Part shown: positions 1 to 7,443 of the stretch, piece by piece
Position numbering within the stretch: position 1 is the stretch's first letter
How the letters are laid out: every line of letters begins with the position of its first letter
Source of the DNA: Treponema sp.
Lineage (GTDB): Bacteria > Spirochaetota > Spirochaetia > Treponematales > Breznakiellaceae
Assembly (NCBI GenBank): GCA_009777995.1
Contig: WRKT01000002.1
Location: 110,600-174,599, forward strand
DNA: 64,000 nt
Direction of reading: 5' to 3'
Program-made: the position numbers and the translations under genes
Notes under the pieces: model-generated
The model's input: only the letters and a program-made list of their open reading frames with translations
Told to the model about the DNA's origin: nothing
Databases searched by the model: none

Positions 1-255
1 TCAGACGCCGAAATAAGAGATAGGAACGTTGAACGAAATGCCATCAATCTTGTAAATATGCCGCCTCAGCGAGCGGTTGGCATATTGGAAGCAATGGGTG
101 ATCAAGACGTAATCGACGTACTAAGGAAAACTGACGAGCTTGCAGAGGCAGCAGGAGATTCTTCCATTGTGCCGTTTTGGCTGTCTCTTATGGAACCGCA
201 AAGGGCGGCTGAGCTGAGCCGAATGATGGTCTTAAGACCTGCACCCTTTAACTAG
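1..255 (+). CDS. flbB: FlbB, periplasmic flagellar collar protein, C-terminal part only
   Basis: The reading frame is open from base 1 and ends at TAG 253-255, so only about the last 84 residues are present and the start lies outside the window. The visible part has the helical, MgtE-N/MotE-like pattern (a PxxRAxxILExM segment, then a second MEPxRAAELSRMM segment) typical of the end of FlbB. In spirochaetes FlbB is anchored in the inner membrane and forms the base of the periplasmic collar around the flagellar motor. It sits directly before fliK, exactly as in Borrelia and Treponema motility operons. The assignment rests on position plus the MgtE-N-like repeats. Function is inferred from the family. 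Confidence 0.75.
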   Translation, partial: SDAEIRDRNVERNAINLVNMPPQRAVGILEAMGDQDVIDVLRKTDELAEAAGDSSIVPFWLSLMEPQRAAELSRMMVLRPAPFN

Positions 256-320
256 CGGAAAAATACTTGCCCGGTTTTCCTAAAGCTATTTTTTAGCAAT
301 CTTTTATTAGGAGGCCGGGA

Positions 321-1805
321 TTGATTCAGATATCAAGCCCCATATTGATCCCCGAAATTACCCACGAAAGCCGCTATGAAACGAGCGTGCAGGAACCGGT
401 TGCAGGGGAACAGGAAAAACCGCCCGGATTTTTCGCCAAATTACTCAAAGAGTTAAAAGAAAACCCCGAGGCAAATAAAGAGACAGAGAGTCCCGATAAA
501 AAATCCGAAGTCCTTTCGAGTTTAGCTCAGGGCTCCCTTGTTGGCAGTTCAAACCTTGAAGCAGGCATACATACGGAAGGGGTCGAAGGAGAAGCAGACA
601 CTTGGGAAAATGTGTTTTCTCTCCTTGATGAGACCGGATCGGGATATGAGCCCGAAAATATTTCTATCGATAATGCCTTTGCATTTATCGTAAACGATCT
701 GATTAAAGAGCCTTCCAAGGATTCTTTTCCGGAATCCGGCAAGGATTCCTCTGTCCCTGCAGCCGCACAAACGACGGTATTGCAGGCGGTGACGCAGGCA
801 TTGGAGCAGGCGAGCTTTGAGAAGAACCTGACTCAAACTACGACCCGGGAATCTTCTGCAAGTCAGGATGCAAGTACCGGATCAAATTTAGCCGCGAAAC
901 AAAGTGAATCAAACCTCGAACTAAGCCGTTTAAACATTAAAGATCGAAATGCAGAAGCTCTTCCAAAGGAAGTAATTGCAGAAATCAGGCAGAATAGGGC
1001 TAACGGAAGCCCCCAGGGTCTTGCATCCGAAAATTCTAACCCTTCTTTTAATAAGGAGGAAGGAAAGGAAGATACCCGGCTGAGATTTCATGAAAGCGAT
1101 CCATTGAGGTTTTCTGATGTAAGGCTTTCTGAGGCAAGGCTTTCTGCAGCCGGGAAGAGTCGTTTTACAGTCAGGGATCTTAGAACAGAGCAGGTTTTCG
1201 GTAAAGAAGGTTTCAAGGAAGCAAATGCCGGAGAAAAAACTAACCCCTTATTCCAAGAGTCCCTAAGGGCAGCAAGCTCCGAAATTGAAATCCCCGTGGA
1301 TCTGCGCCTTGGAAAGGGTCTTGATGCGCCTAAGGGCACGACCGGCAACATAAGTTTTGAAGATGCCCTTGCAAAGGAGATACGGGAGAATCTTTCTACT
1401 GACATAGTAAGGGATGCGAGTTTTATCATTAAAAACGGGGGAGAAGGCACAATACGCCTCTCTCTTCGCCCTGCAAGCCTGGGAGATGTAAAGATACATC
1501 TCCAAATGTCCGAAAACAAGATAACGGGGCAAATCATTTTGCAAAGCAGTGAGGCGTTCCGTGCTTTCGAGCGGGAACTTCCGGTTCTTGAAAGGGCCTT
1601 CAGGGATTCAGGTTATGGTGAAACCAGCCTTGAAATGTCCTTGGCAGGGGATGATGGAAATTATAGGGAGCGGGATTTGGAAGCAGAAAGGCTTTCATTT
1701 AATCCCGTGTTTTTTGGTTCCCGCTATGAAAGTGAGGATATACAGGGCCAGGGAGGCATTTCCGCTGCTTATAGTGAAAAAAGAGCAGTAAATTTATTAG
1801 TATAG
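321..1805 (+). CDS. fliK: Flagellar hook-length control protein FliK
   Basis: A 494-residue protein starting at TTG 321, with the strong ribosome site TAGGAGG about 7 bases upstream. The long N-terminal part (about 1-370) is polar, low in complexity and poorly conserved, as expected for the secreted ruler region. The C-terminal part (about 375-455) has the Flg_hook/FliK-C pattern: IRLSLRPASLGDVKI, then an amphipathic segment ending in a short LERAFRDSGY helix. FliK is exported through the flagellar type III apparatus and switches export specificity when the hook reaches full length. It lies between flbB and flgD, its usual place. Nothing looks broken. The final 40 residues after the domain are not recognisable. 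Confidence 0.85.
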   Translation: MIQISSPILIPEITHESRYETSVQEPVAGEQEKPPGFFAKLLKELKENPEANKETESPDKKSEVLSSLAQGSLVGSSNLEAGIHTEGVEGEADTWENVFSLLDETGSGYEPENISIDNAFAFIVNDLIKEPSKDSFPESGKDSSVPAAAQTTVLQAVTQALEQASFEKNLTQTTTRESSASQDASTGSNLAAKQSESNLELSRLNIKDRNAEALPKEVIAEIRQNRANGSPQGLASENSNPSFNKEEGKEDTRLRFHESDPLRFSDVRLSEARLSAAGKSRFTVRDLRTEQVFGKEGFKEANAGEKTNPLFQESLRAASSEIEIPVDLRLGKGLDAPKGTTGNISFEDALAKEIRENLSTDIVRDASFIIKNGGEGTIRLSLRPASLGDVKIHLQMSENKITGQIILQSSEAFRAFERELPVLERAFRDSGYGETSLEMSLAGDDGNYRERDLEAERLSFNPVFFGSRYESEDIQGQGGISAAYSEKRAVNLLV

Positions 1806-1814
1806 GAGAGCACA

Positions 1815-2276
1815 ATGGCTTTACAATCCATTATGAGTGCCCAAGACATGGCCGCTACCGCTGCTATTGTTGAAGCCGAGAATAGAAGGCTTACGAATGA
1901 GTATAATTTAAGCACCACAAGCCCGGAGCAAACTCTCGGTAAAGACGATTTTCTTCGAATTCTACTTACGCAGTTAGCCCATCAGGATCCCACAGCCCCA
2001 ATGCAGGACAGGGAATTTATTGCTCAAATGGCCCAGTTTTCCAGCCTTGAAGCCATGACCAATATGGCCGCGGATTTTACCAGAATGGCAAATATGCTTA
2101 GGGCAGGAGAAGCGGTTAATGCATTAGGTAAGAATGTGGAGATTTTCTCGGGCGAATCAATAGTTCAGGGCCCGGTTCAGGCTGTTACCAGAGATGAAAT
2201 GCCTCAGATTCTTGTGAATGGCAGGTTTTACAACTGGGATCAAGTTAGCATGGTTTTTGATAGAGGAGATGATTAA
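1815..2276 (+). CDS. flgD: Flagellar hook cap/scaffold protein FlgD
   Basis: A 153-residue protein with ATG at 1815 after GGAGAG. The N-terminal half carries the FlgD signature: LGKDDFLRILLTQLAHQDPTAPMQDREFIAQ, followed by MAQFSSLEAMTNM. FlgD caps the growing hook and is needed for FlgE polymerisation. It is short compared with enterobacterial FlgD (about 230 residues) because it lacks most of the C-terminal Tudor/FnIII insert, which is usual in Borrelia and Treponema relatives. It lies 9 bases after fliK and 3 bases before flgE, so co-translation within the motility operon is likely. Confidence 0.9.
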   Translation: MALQSIMSAQDMAATAAIVEAENRRLTNEYNLSTTSPEQTLGKDDFLRILLTQLAHQDPTAPMQDREFIAQMAQFSSLEAMTNMAADFTRMANMLRAGEAVNALGKNVEIFSGESIVQGPVQAVTRDEMPQILVNGRFYNWDQVSMVFDRGDD

Positions 2277-2279
2277 TAT

Positions 2280-3677
2280 ATGATGCGATCTTTGTTTTCC
2301 GGTGTTTCAGGGCTTCAGAATCACCAGACCAGAATGGATGTAATTGGTAATAATATTGCCAACGTAAATACGACAGGGTTCAAACGTAATAGGGTGAACT
2401 TTCAGGATATTTTTTATCAGCAGCTCCAGGGCGCTTCCCGTCCCACCGATGTGCTTGGCGGTATAAACCCGCAAGAAGTTGGTCTTGGAATGACCGTGGC
2501 CTCGATTGACACCCTGCATATCCAGGGTGCACTGCAAACCACCAATGTCGGAACGGACCTTGCAATTCAGGGTCAGGGATTTTTTATCCTTGATGATAGG
2601 GGAACCGAGCTATATACCCGCGCGGGTGCCTTCTCCCTTGACAGGGACGGTGTGCTTGTAAATCCTGCAAACGGTATGAGGGTGCAGGGCTGGATGGCCC
2701 AAGATGTAGACGGGGTGGAATTCCTTGATACTTCAAGGAGCATTGAAAACCTTATAATCCCTGTGGGTGCAAAAGATGCAGCAAGGGCAACCACCATAGT
2801 TAACTTTGCAAGTAATCTTGATAAAAGAACTCCCGAGATCCCCGAAGATGCAACAAACTTGCAGATTCGTGAAGGCACCTGGTCAACCCAGGAGAAAATT
2901 TACGATTCCTTCGGCGAGGCTCATACCCTGCAGGTTGAATTTTCAAGAGTGCTTGGAGAGAATAATACCTGGATAGCAAGGGTTTCGGTTAACCCCGAAA
3001 GCGATATACCGACAAATGCCTCGGCAGGACTCGGCATCCTTCCGCCTGAAGCAGGAGGCCCTGCAATCTTTACCCTCAACTTCAACAATCAGGGAACCCT
3101 TCTTAATGCCATTGACGCCGCAGGAAATGAATCGAACTTCGGCCAGGTGATTATGAACGTGGCTTATGATGTTCAGAGTGCAACTCCCGAAGATGACGGT
3201 GCAATGGTGCGCCAGACCTTCCAGTTAAACCTTGGTACAATCGGCGGTTTAACCAATTCCATGACCCAGTTTGCCGAAAGAAGCTCCACCAGGATCTTCG
3301 AGCAGGATGGCCGTACAATGGGATACATGGAGAACTTCAGAATTGACGGAAGCGGACTTATAACAGGAATTTTCTCCAACGGAACTTCCAGGCCCCTCGG
3401 ACAGATTGCAATGGCAACATTTGCAAATCAGGGCGGTCTTGAAAAGGCAGGAGATAATAATTTCCGTAGGACTCCAAACTCGGGTCTTGCCGACATCGGA
3501 ACTTCAGGAATTGCAGGAAAGGGCAGGATAGTGGCAGGTGCTCTGGAAATGTCAAACGTAGACATGGCAGATCAGTTTACGGACATGATCATAACCCAGC
3601 GCGGTTTCCAGGCGAACTCAAGAACCATTCAGACAGCAGATCAGCTTTTACAAGAGGTTCTGACACTGAAGAGGTAG
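2280..3677 (+). CDS. flgE: Flagellar hook protein FlgE (Ser178 in place of the cross-linking Cys)
   Basis: A 465-residue protein starting ATG 2280 (a second ATG follows at once) after AGAGGAG. The N-terminal Flg_bb_rod motif ([13 protein letters not shown], then [16 protein letters not shown]) and the C-terminal [17 protein letters not shown]...[20 protein letters not shown] helix are canonical. In Treponema denticola, hook subunits are covalently joined by lysinoalanine between Lys165 and Cys178. Here Lys165 is kept (PVGAK), but residue 178 is Ser (FASNLDKR), encoded by AGT at 2811-2813. The whole protein contains no cysteine. The hook is therefore predicted to be uncross-linked, or cross-linked by different chemistry. 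Otherwise the gene looks intact and in its normal operon position. Confidence 0.95.
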   Translation: MMRSLFSGVSGLQNHQTRMDVIGNNIANVNTTGFKRNRVNFQDIFYQQLQGASRPTDVLGGINPQEVGLGMTVASIDTLHIQGALQTTNVGTDLAIQGQGFFILDDRGTELYTRAGAFSLDRDGVLVNPANGMRVQGWMAQDVDGVEFLDTSRSIENLIIPVGAKDAARATTIVNFASNLDKRTPEIPEDATNLQIREGTWSTQEKIYDSFGEAHTLQVEFSRVLGENNTWIARVSVNPESDIPTNASAGLGILPPEAGGPAIFTLNFNNQGTLLNAIDAAGNESNFGQVIMNVAYDVQSATPEDDGAMVRQTFQLNLGTIGGLTNSMTQFAERSSTRIFEQDGRTMGYMENFRIDGSGLITGIFSNGTSRPLGQIAMATFANQGGLEKAGDNNFRRTPNSGLADIGTSGIAGKGRIVAGALEMSNVDMADQFTDMIITQRGFQANSRTIQTADQLLQEVLTLKR

Positions 3678-3685
3678 TATAGAAT

Positions 3686-3883
3686 ATGGTTATAGTAACA
3701 AGATTAAACGGAGATGAGTATTATATTAATCCTCATCAGATTGAATCCATTGAACTTCGCCCTGATACTACACTGTTTATGCTTTCGGGCAAGCATGTAA
3801 TTGTCAGGGACAAGGTCGATGATTTGATTAACCGGATAATTGAATATCGCAGTAGAATAGGCGGATTTAAAAATGAGACCTAG
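3686..3883 (+). CDS. flbD: FlbD family small flagellar protein
   Basis: A 65-residue protein with ATG 3686, eight bases after flgE. It opens with the FlbD signature MVIVTRLNGDEYYINPHQIESIE and then shows a short beta-rich pattern (TLFMLSGKHVIVRDKVDDLINRIIEY). FlbD is a small protein of the flagellar operon in spirochaetes and Firmicutes. In Bacillus the homologue SwrD raises motor torque by supporting stator function. In spirochaete operons the next genes are normally motA and motB, but here fliL follows after only 27 bases, which is worth attention given FlbD's proposed link to stators. Confidence 0.9.
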   Translation: MVIVTRLNGDEYYINPHQIESIELRPDTTLFMLSGKHVIVRDKVDDLINRIIEYRSRIGGFKNET

Positions 3884-3910
3884 TATGATATCCTTGCATA
3901 GGGGGCAGGT

Positions 3911-4465
3911 ATGAGTGACGACCTCGATCTTTCTGACGATAGTGGTGATGCTCCAAGCGGAGGCGGATCAAAAAAAGCCTCCGGTCTTGCAGCTTTACTG
4001 CCAAATTTGCTGAAATTCGTGGCAATTGGGCTTGGCGCCATAATTTTTATAGTTACCGTTTCGGTAATTACCTTTAATATTCTCAATAGAGGCGGCAGGT
4101 CCCAGACCATAATTCCAAGTAATAATCCGTTTGTGGGCGCACAGCCATTGTATACATACTTTAGTTTAATCGGACCCATAAGAACCACAACAAGAGACCC
4201 GATACCCCATTCGGTGGTAGTGGATATCCAGATAGGCTATGATCTGGACAGTAATGCTGCGGCAACAGAGCTTATTGCAAGACTTCCTGAGCTGCAGGAT
4301 TTTGTGCGTGTTTACTTCCGTTCAAAAAGGGCAGAGGAGCTGGGGCCTGAAAATGAGGCCCGCCTGAAACAGGAAATAATGGAACAGCTCAATACAAGGG
4401 TTTTGAGTACTGCAAGGGCCAGAAGAATTATCTTCAGGCAGCTTGATGTAATGCAAATGCAGTAA
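3911..4465 (+). CDS. fliL: Flagellar basal body-associated protein FliL
   Basis: A 184-residue protein, ATG 3911, preceded by GGGGGCAGG. The N-terminus is acidic and cytoplasmic (DDLDLSDDSGD), followed by one membrane segment at about 36-59 (LKFVAIGLGAIIFIVTVSVI) and a periplasmic C-terminal domain with the FliL pattern ending RIIFRQLDVMQMQ. FliL surrounds the MotB peptidoglycan-binding linkers and stabilises stators in the motor. In Borrelia it also orients periplasmic flagella. The two stator genes normally upstream are missing here, so their location elsewhere in the genome matters. The TAA stop (4463-4465) lies inside a perfect hairpin described separately. Confidence 0.88.
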   Translation: MSDDLDLSDDSGDAPSGGGSKKASGLAALLPNLLKFVAIGLGAIIFIVTVSVITFNILNRGGRSQTIIPSNNPFVGAQPLYTYFSLIGPIRTTTRDPIPHSVVVDIQIGYDLDSNAAATELIARLPELQDFVRVYFRSKRAEELGPENEARLKQEIMEQLNTRVLSTARARRIIFRQLDVMQMQ

Positions 4466-4521
4466 TGCGTAGCATTACTGCACGCAGTAAGCAATTGTTA
4501 TGCGAAGCAATAATAATTGCT
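4458..4521 (+). repeat. Two GNA-triloop hairpins spanning the fliL stop codon
   Basis: Two consecutive inverted repeats occupy the fliL-fliM junction. The first is perfect: 11-base arms 4458-4468 and 4472-4482 around a GTA triloop, and it includes the fliL stop codon. The second (4490-4521) has arms AGCAATT/AATTGCT extended by a G-T wobble and four more pairs to a GAA triloop, with one bulged A. Both loops have the form TGC-GNA-GCA, that is a GCGNAGC core, and d(GCGAAGC) is known as an unusually stable mini-hairpin. Neither is followed by a T run, so an intrinsic terminator is unlikely. An mRNA processing or stability element, or a small dispersed palindromic repeat, fits better. Confidence 0.7.
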
Positions 4522-4572
4522 AGCCTGCTTGCTATTAAACTCAAAATACTATAAACTAAGTTGGATTAGGGT

Positions 4573-5604
4573 ATGACAGAAGTACTATCCCAGGAAGAAA
4601 TTGACCAGCTACTCACCGCAATAAACGCAGGGGACAATGAGCCTGAGGATATCAGGCCTGCCGCAGATACGCGTAAGATAAAGATCTACGACTTTAAGCG
4701 GCCGGATAAATTTTCCAAAGAGCAGATCCGCACAATTTCCATGATGCACGATACCTTTGCACGTCTTACCACAACAAGCCTTTCAGCCCAGCTCCGTTCA
4801 ATGGTTCATGTCCATGTTGCATCAGTGGATCAGTTAACCTACGAGGAATTCATCCGCTCCATCCCGACTCCGACAACCCTCGCAATTATCAATATGGACC
4901 CCCTTAAGGGAAATGCCATTTTGGAAATTGACCCGGCTGTAACCTTCTCCATAATCGAGAGGCTTTTCGGAGGATCGGGAGAGGGAACCAAGATTCAGCA
5001 TGAGCTTACAGACATTGAGTCTTCGGTTATGGAAGGAATCATAGTCCGCATTCTCGGCAATATGAGGGAAGCCTGGGCCCAGGTCATCGATCTAAGACCC
5101 CGCCTCGGCCAAATTGATACTAACCCGCAATTTGCCCAGATCGTTCCGCCGACTGACATGGTAGTCCTTGTGACCCTTGAAACCAAGGTAGGCGATGTTG
5201 AGGGCATGATAAACTTTTGTATACCCTACCTTACCATAGAGCCCATAATCGGGAAGCTCTCAACCCAGTTCTGGTTCTCCGCCGTACATAAGAGTACCAC
5301 TACAGAGAATCTCAATGTACTAAAGGATAAGCTCGCAACAGTCGATGTTAATGTAGTAGCTGAAATTGGAAAAATAAACATTCCAATCAGGGAGGTGCTC
5401 TCCCTTAGGGTTGGTGATGTTGTTCAGCTTTATAATACAAGAGTAGGGGATCCATATTCTCTAAATGTGGGCAACAGGAAAAAGTTTTTATGCCGCCCCG
5501 GTGTAATCGGGAAGAAAATGGCGGTACAGGTTATCAAAAAACTTGCCGAGGTCGATCAAGACGAATTTGAGGATATGTTAAATGATGGGGAGGATTTAAT
5601 ATGA
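4573..5604 (+). CDS. fliM: Flagellar motor switch protein FliM
   Basis: A 343-residue protein, ATG 4573. The first residues LSQEEIDQLLTAI form the FliM CheY-P-binding motif. The CheC-like middle domain (about 45-230) includes KIYDFKRPDKFSKEQIRTI and the DPLKGNAILEIDP region. The C-terminal SpoA domain (about 255-335) ends in the usual IPIREVLSLRVGDVVQL...KFLCRPG pattern. FliM is part of the cytoplasmic C-ring, receives phosphorylated CheY and passes the switch signal to FliG. Its last four bases overlap the start of fliY (ATGA at 5601-5604), implying translational coupling and balanced amounts of the two switch proteins. Confidence 0.95.
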   Translation: MTEVLSQEEIDQLLTAINAGDNEPEDIRPAADTRKIKIYDFKRPDKFSKEQIRTISMMHDTFARLTTTSLSAQLRSMVHVHVASVDQLTYEEFIRSIPTPTTLAIINMDPLKGNAILEIDPAVTFSIIERLFGGSGEGTKIQHELTDIESSVMEGIIVRILGNMREAWAQVIDLRPRLGQIDTNPQFAQIVPPTDMVVLVTLETKVGDVEGMINFCIPYLTIEPIIGKLSTQFWFSAVHKSTTTENLNVLKDKLATVDVNVVAEIGKINIPIREVLSLRVGDVVQLYNTRVGDPYSLNVGNRKKFLCRPGVIGKKMAVQVIKKLAEVDQDEFEDMLNDGEDLI

Positions 5605-6662
5605 GTGATGGCGCTCTTTCGCAGGTTGAAATAGACGCTTTATTATCAGGTGTAGACTCAAGTATGGCCTCTGCTCCGGGCCCGGCAGGCGGGGGGAGTG
5701 AAGAGGAGAGGAAGGCCTTTGAGGAATTCCTTAAGGCCAATATCGGCGCCGAATCCTCAAACCTTTCCATGATGACAGGCGCAACTGTCGCTTTAAAAGA
5801 ACCGAAAGTAGCATATACAGACAGGGACAGCCTCCTTGAGGCACTTCCTGAGACTATCACCCTGATTAAAATAGACTATAGTTCCGGTTTCCCGGGTGAG
5901 CATATGTTCATATTGCCTGAAGATACGGCAAGAACCATTGCCTCACTCATGAATAAGGAAGAAAACATAGAAATGGATGATATGGCAATGTCGGTGATTG
6001 GGGAGGTTATTTCCCAATTGGTAAGCACCCAGATTACTGATCTTACCAAGAGGACAAATAATAAGTCCATTGCACCAATTGCACCCGAGGCGGCAAATAT
6101 AAAGAAGGCTGCCGCGGCTCTTCCTGCAGGGGATTTCCTTTCTGCAAATTATGAACTTGATCTTGGCGACGGAAATACCCACCAGGTCTGGGAAGTATAC
6201 GGTCCGTCTGTTGCCTCCGATATTGCAAAGGCACTTATCGGAGACCTTATACCGGTAATTCCGGAAATGAAAGCAAATGCCCCGATGGGAGCAGCAATGG
6301 GAATGCAGGGAATGCAAATGGGAGGAATGTCTATGGCTAATCCAACAAATGTACAGGCGGTTCAATTCCCCAACCTAATTCCTCATACCACGCCCCAAGA
6401 GGCAGGAAATATCGGTCTAATCATGGACGTTTTCATGGAAATGACCGTAGAACTGGGTCGAACAAGGAAGCTTATCAAAGAGATCCTGGGCATGGGAGAG
6501 GGAACCATCATAGAATTGGACAAGCTGGCAGGTGAACCCGTTGATATATTGGTAAACCATAAATTAATTGCCAAGGGTGAAGTGGTAGTCATAGACGAAA
6601 ACTTCGGTGTAAGGGTCACGGAAATAGTTTCTCCCCAAGAACGAATGAATGATATGGGGTAA
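5601..6662 (+). CDS. fliY: Flagellar motor switch protein FliY (FliN family)
   Basis: A 353-residue protein starting at ATG 5601, overlapping fliM. It begins with a second CheY-binding-like motif (LSQVEIDALLSGV), then has a CheC/FliY-like middle region (about 70-215), a Gly/Met-rich linker, and a C-terminal FliN/SpoA domain (about 270-350, VTVELGRTRKLIKEILGMGEG...IIELDKLAGEPVDILVN). In phosphatase-active CheC and FliY the middle domain contains ExxN. Here the equivalent stretch reads SVIGEVISQ, so the Asn is Ser, which suggests it does not dephosphorylate CheY. It forms the base of the C-ring with FliM. Length and architecture match Treponema FliY. Confidence 0.9.
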   Translation: MSDGALSQVEIDALLSGVDSSMASAPGPAGGGSEEERKAFEEFLKANIGAESSNLSMMTGATVALKEPKVAYTDRDSLLEALPETITLIKIDYSSGFPGEHMFILPEDTARTIASLMNKEENIEMDDMAMSVIGEVISQLVSTQITDLTKRTNNKSIAPIAPEAANIKKAAAALPAGDFLSANYELDLGDGNTHQVWEVYGPSVASDIAKALIGDLIPVIPEMKANAPMGAAMGMQGMQMGGMSMANPTNVQAVQFPNLIPHTTPQEAGNIGLIMDVFMEMTVELGRTRKLIKEILGMGEGTIIELDKLAGEPVDILVNHKLIAKGEVVVIDENFGVRVTEIVSPQERMNDMG

Positions 6663-6707
6663 AACCCGCTCCTTTTAGGAAAAATTCAAGAATTTTTGCG
6701 TTTTCTC

Positions 6708-6734
6708 TTGCTTTTTTTTACTTTATATGATAAT
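6708..6734 (+). promoter_or_regulatory. Possible internal promoter before fliO
   Basis: The 124-base gap between fliY and fliO is the longest break in the motility operon. It contains TTGCTT (6708-6713) and GATAAT (6729-6734) separated by 15 bases, shorter than ideal. A small AT-rich inverted repeat (arms 6680-6687 and 6690-6697) lies just upstream. The site could give extra transcription of the export-apparatus genes fliO to flhA. Evidence is weak. Confidence 0.3.
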
Positions 6735-6786
6735 GTTATGATGGAAAGAATTTAATTTAGTCAGTTTTGACTTGGGAGGGGAAAAA

Positions 6787-7443
6787 CTGAAAGCATATCA
6801 ACAAAATAGGTGCGTTCTCTGTATAATCCTTTTAATGGTGGTCTCTCTCTTCATGGGTGTGCATGGTCTATATGCCCAAGAGGAAGATCCGGAATTAGGG
6901 GGCCTAAGCCCTGAAGAAATTTTAGGAGCTGTCAGCACATCGGGCAGGGTAGATGAAAGTATAATCTTCCTCGGGGAAGTTCCTGAAGCTCAAGGTCCCG
7001 GAGGTGAACCAACGGGCTTTGTGATCTTTAGGATGGTTCTTGTTCTGGCCCTTGCCGCCCTTGCAATCTACGGTATTGTCTTTTTCATCAAGCGCGCTGC
7101 ACGCCCCCAGGAACTGCGTGATCCCTATCTTAAAGTCCTTGCCCGCATACCGTTGAGCAATGACTCTTATGCCGCTGTCATTTCCCTTGGTGCCAAGGCC
7201 TGGCTGGTTGGAGGCTCCCAGGGAGGGGTGAACCTTATCTCAGAAATTGACGATGAGGAAGCTCTTCAGTCCATGCTCATAGATGAGGCAAACAGGGAAA
7301 TTGAAATTCCGCGCTTCCCGGATTTTAGATCTTTATTATCTAAGATAAATCCGTCTCTAAGAAGAAGAAGCCCAAGCCCTGCCGCAGCAGGATTTAATAC
7401 AGATTTCCTGCGAAAACAACGGGAAAGACTCGGGGGGCTTTAA
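6787..7443 (+). CDS. fliO: Flagellar export apparatus protein FliO (FliZ)
   Basis: About 218 residues. The N-terminus looks like a signal peptide or signal anchor (CVLCIILLMVVSLFMGVHGLYAQ). A second membrane segment at roughly 80-102 (FRMVLVLALAALAIYGIVFFIK) is followed by the FliO cytoplasmic domain (LKVLARIPLSNDSYAAVISLGAKAWLVGGSQGGV). FliO helps assemble the FliPQR export gate. The start is uncertain. The best ribosome site, GGGAGGGG at 6774-6781, is five bases before a CTG at 6787. The alternative TTG at 6772 lies before that site and has no ribosome site of its own. The stop overlaps the fliP ATG by one base. Confidence 0.78.
   Translation: MKAYQQNRCVLCIILLMVVSLFMGVHGLYAQEEDPELGGLSPEEILGAVSTSGRVDESIIFLGEVPEAQGPGGEPTGFVIFRMVLVLALAALAIYGIVFFIKRAARPQELRDPYLKVLARIPLSNDSYAAVISLGAKAWLVGGSQGGVNLISEIDDEEALQSMLIDEANREIEIPRFPDFRSLLSKINPSLRRRSPSPAAAGFNTDFLRKQRERLGGL

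Noticed and set aside
1088..1537. Long open frame antisense to fliK (149 codons, minus strand)
   Set aside because: It lies entirely opposite the conserved FliK domain, its translation shows no known motif, and it has no convincing ribosome site. It is a shadow of the coding frame.
3884..3910. Frameshifted remnant of motA or motB between flbD and fliL
   Set aside because: Only 27 bases lie between the genes, with no MotA/MotB-like codons on either strand.
4490..4521. Rho-independent terminator between fliL and fliM
   Set aside because: The stem is strong, but no T run follows and the operon clearly continues.
5943..6365. Open frame of 140 codons antisense to fliY
   Set aside because: Unusual His/Cys-rich translation without motifs, fully inside a conserved gene, so treated as chance.
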